Below are positions 1-7,359 of a stretch of 33,071 nt of DNA, piece by piece (position 1 is the stretch's first letter; every line of letters starts with the position of its first letter). The DNA lies in contig DHHB01000042.1 of NCBI GenBank assembly GCA_002403075.1, forward strand, positions 1 through 33,071, given 5' to 3'. A model generated the notes under the pieces. The model saw nothing but the letters and a program-made list of their open reading frames with translations, did no database searches and was not told the DNA's origin. Source of the DNA: a bacterium UBP1_UBA4783 (GTDB lineage: Bacteria > Krumholzibacteriota > Krumholzibacteriia > Krumholzibacteriales > Krumholzibacteriaceae). The translations under genes were made by a program, and so were the position numbers.

Positions 1-1
1 C

Positions 2-172
2 GGCCGCGTAAACGGCGTGGCCGGCGCGAAGCCGCCCGGACGAGGCCCCCGCGCCGCGAAGGCCCAGCCGCAAACCGCGGAAGGCGGGGAACCCATCGTT
101 CCGGGCGCCGGCGGCAACGGCGTCGACTCGGTGGAAACGGAGGCTGCGGGGCGATGCGCCGGGAGATCGTGA
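2..172 (+). CDS. possible 3' end of an unidentified CDS (partial)
   Basis: An open frame enters from the left edge of the window and ends at a TGA at 170-172. Third codon positions are almost all G or C, as in the real genes here, which is the only support for coding. The roughly 56 visible residues are rich in Gly, Ala and Pro and match no family I recognise. The other two plus frames are also largely open in this GC-rich stretch and end at 186 and 220, so the frame choice is uncertain. It would converge on the hydrogenase operon that ends at 218. Confidence 0.3.
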   Translation, partial: GRVNGVAGAKPPGRGPRAAKAQPQTAEGGEPIVPGAGGNGVDSVETEAAGRCAGRS

Positions 173-217
173 GAGGAGGCAAATAAAACGCGCCCTGAGG
201 CCCGCCGGGCGGATGTC

Positions 218-694
218 CTAGGCGGAGGCGGCGAGCAGGGCGTCGCGGACCTCGCGCGCCGCCGCGTCCACCTCGGGCGAGAGCGGCTCTCCGAGCCCCA
301 TCTCCTTGGGCCGTATGCCCACGAGGATCGCCTCTCCCCGCCACACCTCGCGGAGGTACTGGATGGAGAAATGGAGGGACAGCCTATGGGTGTTGCTCGC
401 CGATCGCATGAGGTCTTCGATGGGGATGATGCGCCACTCGCCGGGCTCGCCGTCGAAAACCACCGCGTCGACGAAGACGACCGCCTCGAGCCCCTGCTTC
501 CCCGGCCAGCCGCCGTAGTTCTCGGGCACCTCGGCGGCGTTCACGACCGGGAACGGGGCGTTCGCCGCCTCGAGCAGCGCGGCCACGGCCGGCCCCGCGC
601 CGTCGTCCCCCTTGAGCTCGTTTCCGACGCCGACGACGCCGAAGCGCTTGCCCAGGAGGCGCGCCGAGATCTCTTTCGCCGTCTTCGCGTTCAT
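218..694 (-). CDS. [NiFe] hydrogenase maturation protease (HycI/HyaD family)
   Basis: This 158-residue protein is predicted to remove the C-terminal peptide from the hydrogenase large subunit (7360-8568) once nickel is inserted. It begins with the family signature VGVGNELKGDDGAG (about residues 21-34). The metal-sensing residues expected from HycI/HybD are present: Glu26, Asp76 in FVDAV, and His103 in the THRLSL motif. Length is normal for the family. The ATG at 694 is the only good start before the conserved motif. It lies just after a terminator-like hairpin, and its nearest purine-rich Shine-Dalgarno candidate is part of that hairpin, so translation may be weak or coupled. It is the last gene of the hydrogenase operon. 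Substrate assignment is by inference from operon context and from the cleavable tail on the large subunit. Confidence 0.9.
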   Translation of the reverse strand: MNAKTAKEISARLLGKRFGVVGVGNELKGDDGAGPAVAALLEAANAPFPVVNAAEVPENYGGWPGKQGLEAVVFVDAVVFDGEPGEWRIIPIEDLMRSASNTHRLSLHFSIQYLREVWRGEAILVGIRPKEMGLGEPLSPEVDAAAREVRDALLAASA

Positions 695-699
695 ACGTG

Positions 700-724
700 A
701 AAAAGGCCCCTCGACGGGGGCCTT
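700..724 (-). terminator. Rho-independent terminator-like hairpin inside the hydrogenase operon
   Basis: Bases 703-710 and 717-724 form a perfect 8-bp stem around a 6-base loop. On the minus strand the stem is followed by a run of five U (700-704). It sits between the ferredoxin gene (ends 751) and the maturation protease gene (starts 694). It would therefore reduce, rather than necessarily abolish, transcription into the last gene. It also overlaps the leader of that gene. Confidence 0.7.
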
Positions 725-750
725 CGTCTCTCTCCCCAAAGGGCGGGCTC

Positions 751-1374
751 TCAGCTCTCGCCCCATTCGTCGCTCAGTATGTAGGAAGCGCGGCAGTTCG
801 GGCAGAGCGCCCGTATGAAGTCGCTTCGCTCGAGGGGCCGCCCGTCGCGCGGCACGATCTCGCCCACGGCGCCGAGCGCGCGGTGGCTCGCGACCGTCAG
901 GGTCTGGTTCGCGTAGGCGAGCTCGCCGAGCTTGTCGCACATCCAGCGCACGTGATCGAGCGCCGTGATCGGGGCCCCGCAGTGCTCGCAGAAGAGGAGC
1001 TCCTTGTCGTGCGTGTCGACGAAATCCGCCGGATCCGTCGTCGATTTGTCGAAATCCTTGTCGAGGACGATCCCCTTCTTCGTGATGCAGTAGACGAAGC
1101 ACTGGCTGCACATGATGCAGTTGCCCCAGTTGCGCTCGATGCGGCGCACCATCCGCTTCTTGTCCTCGCGGTACTCGTCGACGACCGTGATCGCCCCCGC
1201 GGGGCAGACCTGCCCGCAGGCGCCGCAGCCGACGCAGTCCTCGGGCACGTAGGTCGGGACGCCGCGGAAATGCTCCGGCACCACCGCCGGAGTCTTCGGA
1301 AACTTCGACGTATAGGGGCCCTTGATGAGGGCGATTGCCGCCTCTTTCAATTCTCTCAGTTTCGGCTTGCGCAT
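751..1374 (-). CDS. mbhN: NuoI/MbhN-like ferredoxin subunit with extra C-terminal metal site
   Basis: This 207-residue hydrophilic protein should carry electrons between soluble donors and the hydrogenase core. Two [4Fe-4S] motifs are visible: Cys47, 50, 53, 57 and Cys86, 89, 92, 96. They have the spacing seen in NuoI, HycF and MbhN. Downstream of the ferredoxin fold it has about 80 further residues with two CxxC pairs, Cys129/132 and Cys191/194, plus Cys146. These look like a zinc-ribbon or rubredoxin-like site. The gene follows mrpG with a short gap and precedes a terminator-like hairpin. In archaeal Mbh operons MbhN likewise ends the operon. What the extra site binds is not known from the sequence. 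Confidence 0.88.
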   Translation of the reverse strand: MRKPKLRELKEAAIALIKGPYTSKFPKTPAVVPEHFRGVPTYVPEDCVGCGACGQVCPAGAITVVDEYREDKKRMVRRIERNWGNCIMCSQCFVYCITKKGIVLDKDFDKSTTDPADFVDTHDKELLFCEHCGAPITALDHVRWMCDKLGELAYANQTLTVASHRALGAVGEIVPRDGRPLERSDFIRALCPNCRASYILSDEWGES

Positions 1375-1401
1375 GTCAGTTCACAACCCCCGATGCGGCG
1401 C

Positions 1402-1746
1402 TCACGGCTTGTCCTCGGCGCCCTCGCGATCCTCGGCGTACCGGTCGAGCACGCTGCCTTTCCAGAGGCGGATCCCGGAGCGATGGGCGGCGCGCGAAAT
1501 GGCGTGGGCCGCCGTCGGCGAGGTGATGAGAATGAACCATATGCAGAGCAGCGCCTTGACGCTGATCGCGTTGAATCCGGTGAAGAAGAGCACGCTCAAG
1601 AGGATCGCCGCCGTGCCGAGCGTGACGCATTTCGTGCCCGCCTGGAGGCGGTTGTACACGTCCGGCAGCCGGACGAGCCCGATGCATCCGAGCACGTCGA
1701 AGACGATCCCGACCGTGAGGAGGATGTATCCGATCGTCTCACTCAT
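1402..1746 (-). CDS. mrpG: Mrp/Mnh antiporter subunit G
   Basis: This 114-residue membrane protein has about three hydrophobic segments (roughly residues 4-24, 42-60 and 62-80). It carries the MrpG/MnhG (MbhC) signature GCIGLVRLPDVYNRLQAGTK near residue 20-39. The tail is charged and cytoplasmic-looking. Its ATG overlaps the end of mrpF by 8 bases, which points to translational coupling. It is part of the ion-translocating module of the hydrogenase complex. Length is normal for the family. Confidence 0.93.
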   Translation of the reverse strand: MSETIGYILLTVGIVFDVLGCIGLVRLPDVYNRLQAGTKCVTLGTAAILLSVLFFTGFNAISVKALLCIWFILITSPTAAHAISRAAHRSGIRLWKGSVLDRYAEDREGAEDKP

Positions 1747-1993
1747 CGAAACCCCTCCCCTCGAGATACTTGGCGAGCGCGAGCGAGCCGATGAAGTTCA
1801 GCAGCGACCACGAGATCGCGATGTTCATGTAGAGGTCCCGTTTCGTGATGATCGACCATATCGCGCAGAATCCGACGACGAGCGTCCCGAGGATGTCGAT
1901 CGCGACCGTGCGGTCGGGCGCCGTCGGTCCCCTGCCCACCCGGTAGAGGCACATGAAGATGCAAAGGATCAGCAATCCGATATAGACGTTCAC
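1739..1993 (-). CDS. mrpF: Mrp/Mnh antiporter subunit F
   Basis: This 84-residue small hydrophobic protein has three predicted membrane helices and the MrpF/MnhF (MbhB) hallmark RGPTAPDRTVAIDILG at about residues 21-36. Its size matches the family. The start is a GTG (1991-1993), because this gives the normal N-terminus and overlaps the mrpE stop as GTGA. No ATG lies in the right place. It sits in the usual E-F-G order. Confidence 0.92.
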   Translation of the reverse strand: MNVYIGLLILCIFMCLYRVGRGPTAPDRTVAIDILGTLVVGFCAIWSIITKRDLYMNIAISWSLLNFIGSLALAKYLEGRGFDE

Positions 1994-2484
1994 TCGAATA
2001 TCCTTTCGAGAATCCGCTCGAAATGGCGGACGATGATCTCCGTGTCCTTCTGGATATCGGGGGATTGAACGTTGATCCAATGGATGTAGAGATGATCCCC
2101 GATCATGTCGACGGTCATGGTGCCGGGGGTCAGCGTAATTGAGTTCGCGAGGAACGTGCGCCCCATGTCGCTCGTGAGCTTCGTGCGGACCTTGACGATG
2201 CCGGGATTGATCGGCAGGTAGATGTTGAGCACGCGATAGGCGACGTCGAAGTTGGACCGGATCATCGCCCAGAGGAACACCCAGAAGTAGACGATCAGCC
2301 AGAAGAAACGGCGGGGGTGAAAGATCCGGACGCCCTCTATCGGGAAGATATCCCCGAGCAGCAGCTCCGCGAAGAGCGCGACGAGCACGCCGACCAGAAG
2401 CTCCTGCCAGTTGAGCGACCAGGTGAGCAGGAGCCACACGGTCATGATGATGAAGAAATGTATGAAGCGTTTCATCCGATTCAC
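1990..2484 (-). CDS. mrpE: Mrp/Mnh antiporter subunit E
   Basis: This 164-residue protein is the MrpE/MnhE (MbhA) subunit. It has N-terminal hydrophobic helices (about residues 6-45 and 58-78) and the conserved C-terminal part containing SITLTPGT and HWINV. That soluble domain is typical of the family. I chose the GTG at 2484 because it overlaps the mrpD stop (GTGA); an ATG three codons in (2475) is an alternative. It lies between mrpD and mrpF as in Mrp and Mbh operons. Confidence 0.93.
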   Translation of the reverse strand: MNRMKRFIHFFIIMTVWLLLTWSLNWQELLVGVLVALFAELLLGDIFPIEGVRIFHPRRFFWLIVYFWVFLWAMIRSNFDVAYRVLNIYLPINPGIVKVRTKLTSDMGRTFLANSITLTPGTMTVDMIGDHLYIHWINVQSPDIQKDTEIIVRHFERILERIFE

Positions 2485-3983
2485 CCGCCGATGATATATC
2501 CCATGTACGCCAACTTATCGAGCAACGAATCGCGGGCCGCCTGAAGCACGCTCTCGCCGAAGAGCGGATAGGCGATGCCGAGCCCGATGCACAGCATCGC
2601 GAGAATGACGAGCGGCACGACCATGGCGACCGGCGCTTCCTTGACCGCCGCGAATCTCGCGGGCAATTGTCCGAAGAGAACGGACGACTGCAGCTTGATG
2701 AAGGTCATGAGCGTCATAAGAGCCACGAGCACCGCCACGGAGCCGTACACGTAGTAGCCCGCCTGCATGAACGCCATGATGATGACGAGCTTGCTCCAAA
2801 AGCCGTTGAACGGCGGCACGCCGGCGATGGAGAGCGACGCGATGGAGCACGCGGCGCCCGTCACCGGCATCCGCCGCATCAGTCCGCCCATTTCGAAGCG
2901 GTTTCTGGTGCCCGTCCGGTATTCGAACGCGCCCGAGCAGAGGAAGAGGCACGACTTGAAAGCCGCGTGATTGATGAGATGATAGAGGGCCCCGAAGAGG
3001 CCGAGCGCCGCGACCGCCGGGGGGACGGCGGGATTGAGCCCGAGACCGAATCCCATCGTGATGTATCCGATCTGGCTTATCGAGGAGTAGGCGAGCATCC
3101 GCTTGAAATCGCTCTGGCCGAGCGCGAGAAGCACGCCGACGACCATCGAGAGCGCTCCGAGGAACATGAGGAGGCTCGACACCATGCCGTTCGGACCGAT
3201 GACGTTGAACATGATCCGGGCGATCGTGTAGACGCCCAGCGCCTTGATGAGAACGCCCGACAGCATCGCCGAAATCGGAGCGGGGGCGCTCGGGTGGGCG
3301 TCGGGGAGCCACGCGTGGAAGGGAACCGTCGAAGCCTTGAGCCCGAACCCCATGATGAAGAGGGCGATCACGAAGGCCACCGCACGATTGATCCCGACGA
3401 TCTCGAGCTGGCGCGCCATGTCGGGAAGGTTGAGCGTGCCCGTCATCGAGTAGAGGAACGCTATCCCGAAGAGGATCGCCGTGCTCGCCACCGTGCCGAG
3501 GATGAGGTACTTGAACGAGGCCTCGAGCTCCTCGTGCTCCGTGCCGAAGCCGACGAGGGCGTATGAGGCGATAGAGGCGATCTCGAGGAACACGAACAGA
3601 TTGAAGAGATCGCCGGTCATCACGACGCCGTTCATGCCGGCGATCATGAGAAGGAAGAGCGAGTAATACTTGGGCTTCGCCGTGTACGCCGTCATGTACG
3701 ACAAGGAGTACACGATCGCGAGGAGGCTCACGACGTTGATCAGGGTGAGCATGAGGGCGCTCATGCCGTCGGATACGAGCAGGATGCCCCACGGCGCGGA
3801 CCAGCCGCCGACGCGGTAGGAGAAGGGAGCCTCGAAGAGCATCCGTACCGCCATGACGGCGAGGACCGCCGCGACGACGAACGCGATGTAGTCCGCGGCC
3901 TTTTTGTTGACCTTCGTCACGAGCAGATTGAGGAAGGCCGCCGCCAGTGGAATCGCCGTGAATAACGGATACAGTCCCTGCAT
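2481..3983 (-). CDS. mrpD: Mrp/Mnh antiporter subunit D (NuoM/N-like)
   Basis: This 500-residue polytopic membrane protein of the proton-conducting transporter family has about 14 helices. The family's key charged membrane residues are visible. They are a Glu in LFNLFVFLEIASIASYALVG (around residue 134), a Lys in the GLKASTVPFHAWLPDAHP loop-helix (around residue 216), and a second Lys in LIKALGVY. It corresponds to MrpD and MbhH, the channel that probably moves H+ or Na+ in the complex. It is followed by mrpE with a 4-base overlap and preceded by mrpC with a 14-base gap. Confidence 0.94.
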   Translation of the reverse strand: MQGLYPLFTAIPLAAAFLNLLVTKVNKKAADYIAFVVAAVLAVMAVRMLFEAPFSYRVGGWSAPWGILLVSDGMSALMLTLINVVSLLAIVYSLSYMTAYTAKPKYYSLFLLMIAGMNGVVMTGDLFNLFVFLEIASIASYALVGFGTEHEELEASFKYLILGTVASTAILFGIAFLYSMTGTLNLPDMARQLEIVGINRAVAFVIALFIMGFGLKASTVPFHAWLPDAHPSAPAPISAMLSGVLIKALGVYTIARIMFNVIGPNGMVSSLLMFLGALSMVVGVLLALGQSDFKRMLAYSSISQIGYITMGFGLGLNPAVPPAVAALGLFGALYHLINHAAFKSCLFLCSGAFEYRTGTRNRFEMGGLMRRMPVTGAACSIASLSIAGVPPFNGFWSKLVIIMAFMQAGYYVYGSVAVLVALMTLMTFIKLQSSVLFGQLPARFAAVKEAPVAMVVPLVILAMLCIGLGIAYPLFGESVLQAARDSLLDKLAYMGYIIGG

Positions 3984-3997
3984 GGTTCTCCGTCTCG

Positions 3998-4348
3998 CTA
4001 TCCTTTGAGCCTGTTGATCTCGCTCATATTGAACGTTTTGTACTTCTCGTACAGGCGCAGGCAGATCGCCACCTGCAGCGCGAGCACGCCGAGCCCGATC
4101 ACGATGGACGTGAGCACGAGCGCCTGCGGAAGCGGATCGACGCTGTGCCGGGCGAACTCTTCCATCGGCATGTCCTTGAAGAGGATCGGGGCGACGCCGT
4201 CGCGCCGGTATCCGATAAGGATGATGAACAAATTGATCGCGTAGTCGATGATGACGAGCCCGATGATCTTCTTCACGATGTTTTTCTTCGCGATGAGGCA
4301 GTAGACCCCCATCACGAAAAGCACGAGCGTGAGAAAGTACAGGATCAT
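3998..4348 (-). CDS. mrpC: Mrp/Mnh antiporter subunit C (NuoK-like)
   Basis: This 116-residue membrane protein of the MrpC/MbhG/NuoK family has three helices. The NuoK-like Gly-rich stretch IIGLVIIDYAINLFIILIG (about residues 29-47) and DPLPQALVLTSIVIGLGVLA (about 72-91) are characteristic. DPLPQALVLT is the strongest match to MrpC. The order B-C-D with short gaps is that of Mrp operons. Length is normal. Confidence 0.94.
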   Translation of the reverse strand: MILYFLTLVLFVMGVYCLIAKKNIVKKIIGLVIIDYAINLFIILIGYRRDGVAPILFKDMPMEEFARHSVDPLPQALVLTSIVIGLGVLALQVAICLRLYEKYKTFNMSEINRLKG

Positions 4349-4352
4349 GCCC

Positions 4353-4844
4353 TTACCCCTCCTCCTCTTCGTCCACCAGCTTCGAGACGAACCGGCCGAA
4401 GATCGAGAGCGCCATGAAGATGGCGAAGAGCGAAGCCGTCACCTTGAATCCGATGAAGATGTTGTAGAGGGGGATGTTCCCCGCGCTGAACAGCTGGAAC
4501 GGCCGCCCCTTGTCGAGAAAATTGAGGAAATACCACCCGAAGAGAAAACCGAACATGGGAACGACGGCGAAGAGCAGCGCCGCCGTGTTGTCGATGATCG
4601 AGGCTCCCATGTCGCTCAGCTTCCTCAGCCCGAGCTCCTTGCCGAAGGCGAGCGTGAGGATCACGTAGCCGCAGGCGAGTATCACGCCGCCGGCGAATCC
4701 GCCCCCCGGCGTGAGATGGCCATAGAGGATGATGTACCAGCCGAACATGAAGATGATCCCCATGGCGAACCGGACGACCGTCTTGACGATCGGGGTCATC
4801 CCTTTCGGGCCATCGGAGATCATGATATCGGGCTTCGTCGCCAT
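4353..4844 (-). CDS. mrpB: Mrp/Mnh antiporter subunit B
   Basis: This 163-residue membrane protein has four helices and the MnhB signature GHLTPGGGFAGGVILA at about residues 43-58. That signature defines the MrpB C-terminal domain family (MbhF in archaeal Mbh). Its acidic C-terminus ends in a run of Glu. It begins three bases after the stop of the upstream MbhD-E-like gene, so the two are probably translated together. Confidence 0.93.
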   Translation of the reverse strand: MATKPDIMISDGPKGMTPIVKTVVRFAMGIIFMFGWYIILYGHLTPGGGFAGGVILACGYVILTLAFGKELGLRKLSDMGASIIDNTAALLFAVVPMFGFLFGWYFLNFLDKGRPFQLFSAGNIPLYNIFIGFKVTASLFAIFMALSIFGRFVSKLVDEEEEG

Positions 4845-4847
4845 GCG

Positions 4848-5447
4848 TTACTCCCTGAACTCCTCGTACTCTTCCTTGATTTCCTCTTCGGTCAGGATGC
4901 CGACCTTCTCCGTGTCGGCCGCGGAGCGCTGCTTGCGCCCGCGCCGACGGAGGATGACGAACGCGCCGACGATCGAGGTGAAAAGCACCGTCGCTTCCCC
5001 GAGCGTGTCGTAACCCCGGAAGTCGAGGATGATGCTCGTCACGACGTTCGCGGCGCCCGTCTTTTGGAGCGCCGTCTCGAGATACTGCTGAGACACCCGC
5101 ATGCTCGGCTCCCCGAACGGCGGGAGGTCCTTCACGGCGAGGAAAGCGAACACGAGGAAGAGCCCGAAGAATATGAGGCTCGACACGACCGCGAAGGTGT
5201 CCCAGTGCTCCTCGATCGAGGTGTTGTCGATCGTGATGGTGGCGCGGATGAGGACGACGAGGATGAGTATCTCGACCACCACCTGCGTGATCGCGATATC
5301 GGGCGCCCCGAGCATGAGGAACGCGATCGACACGCTGAATCCCACGACCCCGCACGAGATCACGGACGAGAGGAGGTTCTTCGTCTCGATCGCGATGATC
5401 GAGCCGACGATCATGAAGATGAGCAGGATCAAGAGAAACGATTCCAT
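4848..5447 (-). CDS. MbhD-MbhE-like fusion (MrpA C-terminal type, DUF4040)
   Basis: This 199-residue membrane protein corresponds to the C-terminal part of MrpA. The first half (about residues 1-80) has the DUF4040/MbhD signature with GAPDIAITQVVVEILILVVL near residues 48-67. The second half (about 95-175) matches MbhE, with ILDFRGYDTLGEATVLFTSI near residues 140-159. In Pyrococcus Mbh these are two separate genes, and in bacterial Mrp they are the tail of a very large MrpA. Here they form one free-standing protein. The tail after residue 170 is charged and Glu-rich. Confidence 0.88.
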   Translation of the reverse strand: MESFLLILLIFMIVGSIIAIETKNLLSSVISCGVVGFSVSIAFLMLGAPDIAITQVVVEILILVVLIRATITIDNTSIEEHWDTFAVVSSLIFFGLFLVFAFLAVKDLPPFGEPSMRVSQQYLETALQKTGAANVVTSIILDFRGYDTLGEATVLFTSIVGAFVILRRRGRKQRSAADTEKVGILTEEEIKEEYEEFRE

Positions 5448-5466
5448 GCGACTCCCTCGCCGCTCC

Positions 5467-7332
5467 CTACAGCTTGAAAATGAGCATGAACGCCAATATA
5501 CCGAGCCCGATCACGATCCACGCGAGATAGGTCGAAAGGTTCCCGTTGTGGATCGCGCGGAGCAACTGGACCACGCCGTTCCCCATCCGGCCGATTATAT
5601 TGTACCCGTCGGCCGCGCCCTTGTCGCCGTCGGCGAAGAGGGTTTTGACCGCGGGCCCGAGATCGTCCGTCACCGTTTTATAGAAATGGGTTCCCGGCAC
5701 CCGGATCTCCTCGTTGTCCATGACGTTGCCGCCGATCCAGACGTTCTCGTCCGTGCGGTACGCGCCCCTGCCGGTGAAAGCGTAGACGAGCAGCCCGAGG
5801 ATGATGCCGACGACGATGAGCGCCGTCGCGGCCCCGGGGCTCCAGAAACCGTCGGTGGGCACCGTCGCGATGTTGCCCATGGAGATATTCACGAGCTCCC
5901 CGCCCGAGACCGACGGTATGATGAACCGCTCGAGCGGGTACTGGGCGAAGATGCCGAAGAGCACGCAGAGGATCGCGAGGAATATCATGGGGAGCTGCAT
6001 CGAGAAATCGACTTCCTTGACGGCCGCGAACCGCTCCGGCCGCCTTCCGAGGAAGACCGAGTGGATCACCTTCACGAACGAGGCGAGCGTGAGCGCGCTC
6101 CCGAAGATCGCGACGACGAGGAATACGATATGGCGGCCTTCGAGCATGCCCTGATAGATGAGCCACTTCGATGCGAAGCCGTTCATCGGCGGGATGCCCG
6201 AGATCGAAAGCGCCGCGATCGCCATCGTGATGAACGTCACGGGCATGAGGCGCGCGAAGCCGCCGAGTTGGTCGAGCTCCGTCGTTCCGGCGCGCTTTTC
6301 GACCGCGCCGGCGCCGAGGAAGAGCCCGCTCTTGTAAATCGCGTTGTTGAGCATGTGGAAGAGTCCGCCGACGATCGCGATCGGAATGCCGCTCCCGACG
6401 CCCATCACCATGTATCCGACCTGGCTCACGGCGTGGAAAGAGAGGAGCTTCTTGAGGTTGTGCTGCACGAGCGCCATGAGCACGGCGAAGATGATCGTCG
6501 CCGCCCCCACGATCATCATCATGAGCGAGAGCCCCGAGCCCGCGCGGATCGCGAAGATGTCGAGCGAGATGCGGGCGAGGAAGTATATGCCGAGGAGCTT
6601 GTCGAGGGAGGCGGGTAGGAACGCCATGATCGAGGCCGGCGTCGAGACCGCCATCTCGGGAACCCACGAGTGGAAGGGCATCGCCCCGGCCTTGGCGATG
6701 GCCCCGACGAAGAGGAGGATGAAAGCGGCGACACTGAAAGGATCGCCGGCCGACACGGAGAGGCCGGACATCGTGAGCGTCCCCTTCGTTACCCAGAGGA
6801 GGACGATCCCGAGCAGCATCGCCGCGTCGCTGAGGCCGAGCACGGTGAACGCCTTTGCGGCCGACTTCTCGTGCCCCTTCTCCCCCATGTTGGTGAGGAA
6901 GAAGAGGAGCGCGGTGAGGATCTCCCAGAAAATAAGGAGGATGAGCAGGTTGTCCGCGAGGACGACGCCCGCCGCGGCCGAAATCGTCCAGAGCATGAAG
7001 CTGTAGTAGAGGCTCGGCTTGTCCTTGCTCCAGAGGTACCCGATCGAGTAGAGGATCGAGAGCACCGCGAAGATCGCCACGAAGAGCAGCACGAAGGCGC
7101 TGAAGTGATAGAGCCGCAGTCCGAACACGAACGGGAGCTGCCCGCCGAGATTGAAGAGGAATTTCGCCCACGCGGCGTCCCCTCCGCCGTAGAGGGCGAC
7201 GGAGCGCAGGAGAACCCATGCCGCGACGGCGAGGGAGTAGACGCCGGCGACGACCTTCCAGCGGCGGGGGACGAAGATCGGGACGATCCCCGCCACCGCC
7301 GGTACGATAATTATCGAGAGCAATTCATGCAT
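5467..7332 (-). CDS. large NuoL/MrpA-type antiporter-like membrane subunit
   Basis: This 621-residue membrane protein belongs to the proton-conducting transporter family. The conserved helix-breaking and charged residues are present: Glu in LIFWEILTALLFFL (around 136) and Lys in GAIAKAGAMPFHSWVPEM (around 221). A second Lys lies in the DKLLGIYFLARI helix (around 252). After the core (to about residue 470) it has an extension with an amphipathic soluble stretch and a last hydrophobic helix (about 600-619), similar in layout to the NuoL/HyfB arm. It is not fused to the DUF4040 part, which is the next gene. It directly follows the hydrogenase large subunit, so it may sit at the junction between the hydrogenase core and the Mrp module. 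Confidence 0.9.
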   Translation of the reverse strand: MHELLSIIIVPAVAGIVPIFVPRRWKVVAGVYSLAVAAWVLLRSVALYGGGDAAWAKFLFNLGGQLPFVFGLRLYHFSAFVLLFVAIFAVLSILYSIGYLWSKDKPSLYYSFMLWTISAAAGVVLADNLLILLIFWEILTALLFFLTNMGEKGHEKSAAKAFTVLGLSDAAMLLGIVLLWVTKGTLTMSGLSVSAGDPFSVAAFILLFVGAIAKAGAMPFHSWVPEMAVSTPASIMAFLPASLDKLLGIYFLARISLDIFAIRAGSGLSLMMMIVGAATIIFAVLMALVQHNLKKLLSFHAVSQVGYMVMGVGSGIPIAIVGGLFHMLNNAIYKSGLFLGAGAVEKRAGTTELDQLGGFARLMPVTFITMAIAALSISGIPPMNGFASKWLIYQGMLEGRHIVFLVVAIFGSALTLASFVKVIHSVFLGRRPERFAAVKEVDFSMQLPMIFLAILCVLFGIFAQYPLERFIIPSVSGGELVNISMGNIATVPTDGFWSPGAATALIVVGIILGLLVYAFTGRGAYRTDENVWIGGNVMDNEEIRVPGTHFYKTVTDDLGPAVKTLFADGDKGAADGYNIIGRMGNGVVQLLRAIHNGNLSTYLAWIVIGLGILAFMLIFKL

Positions 7333-7359
7333 GTCGTCTCGCGCTCCGCTTTCCGAAGT

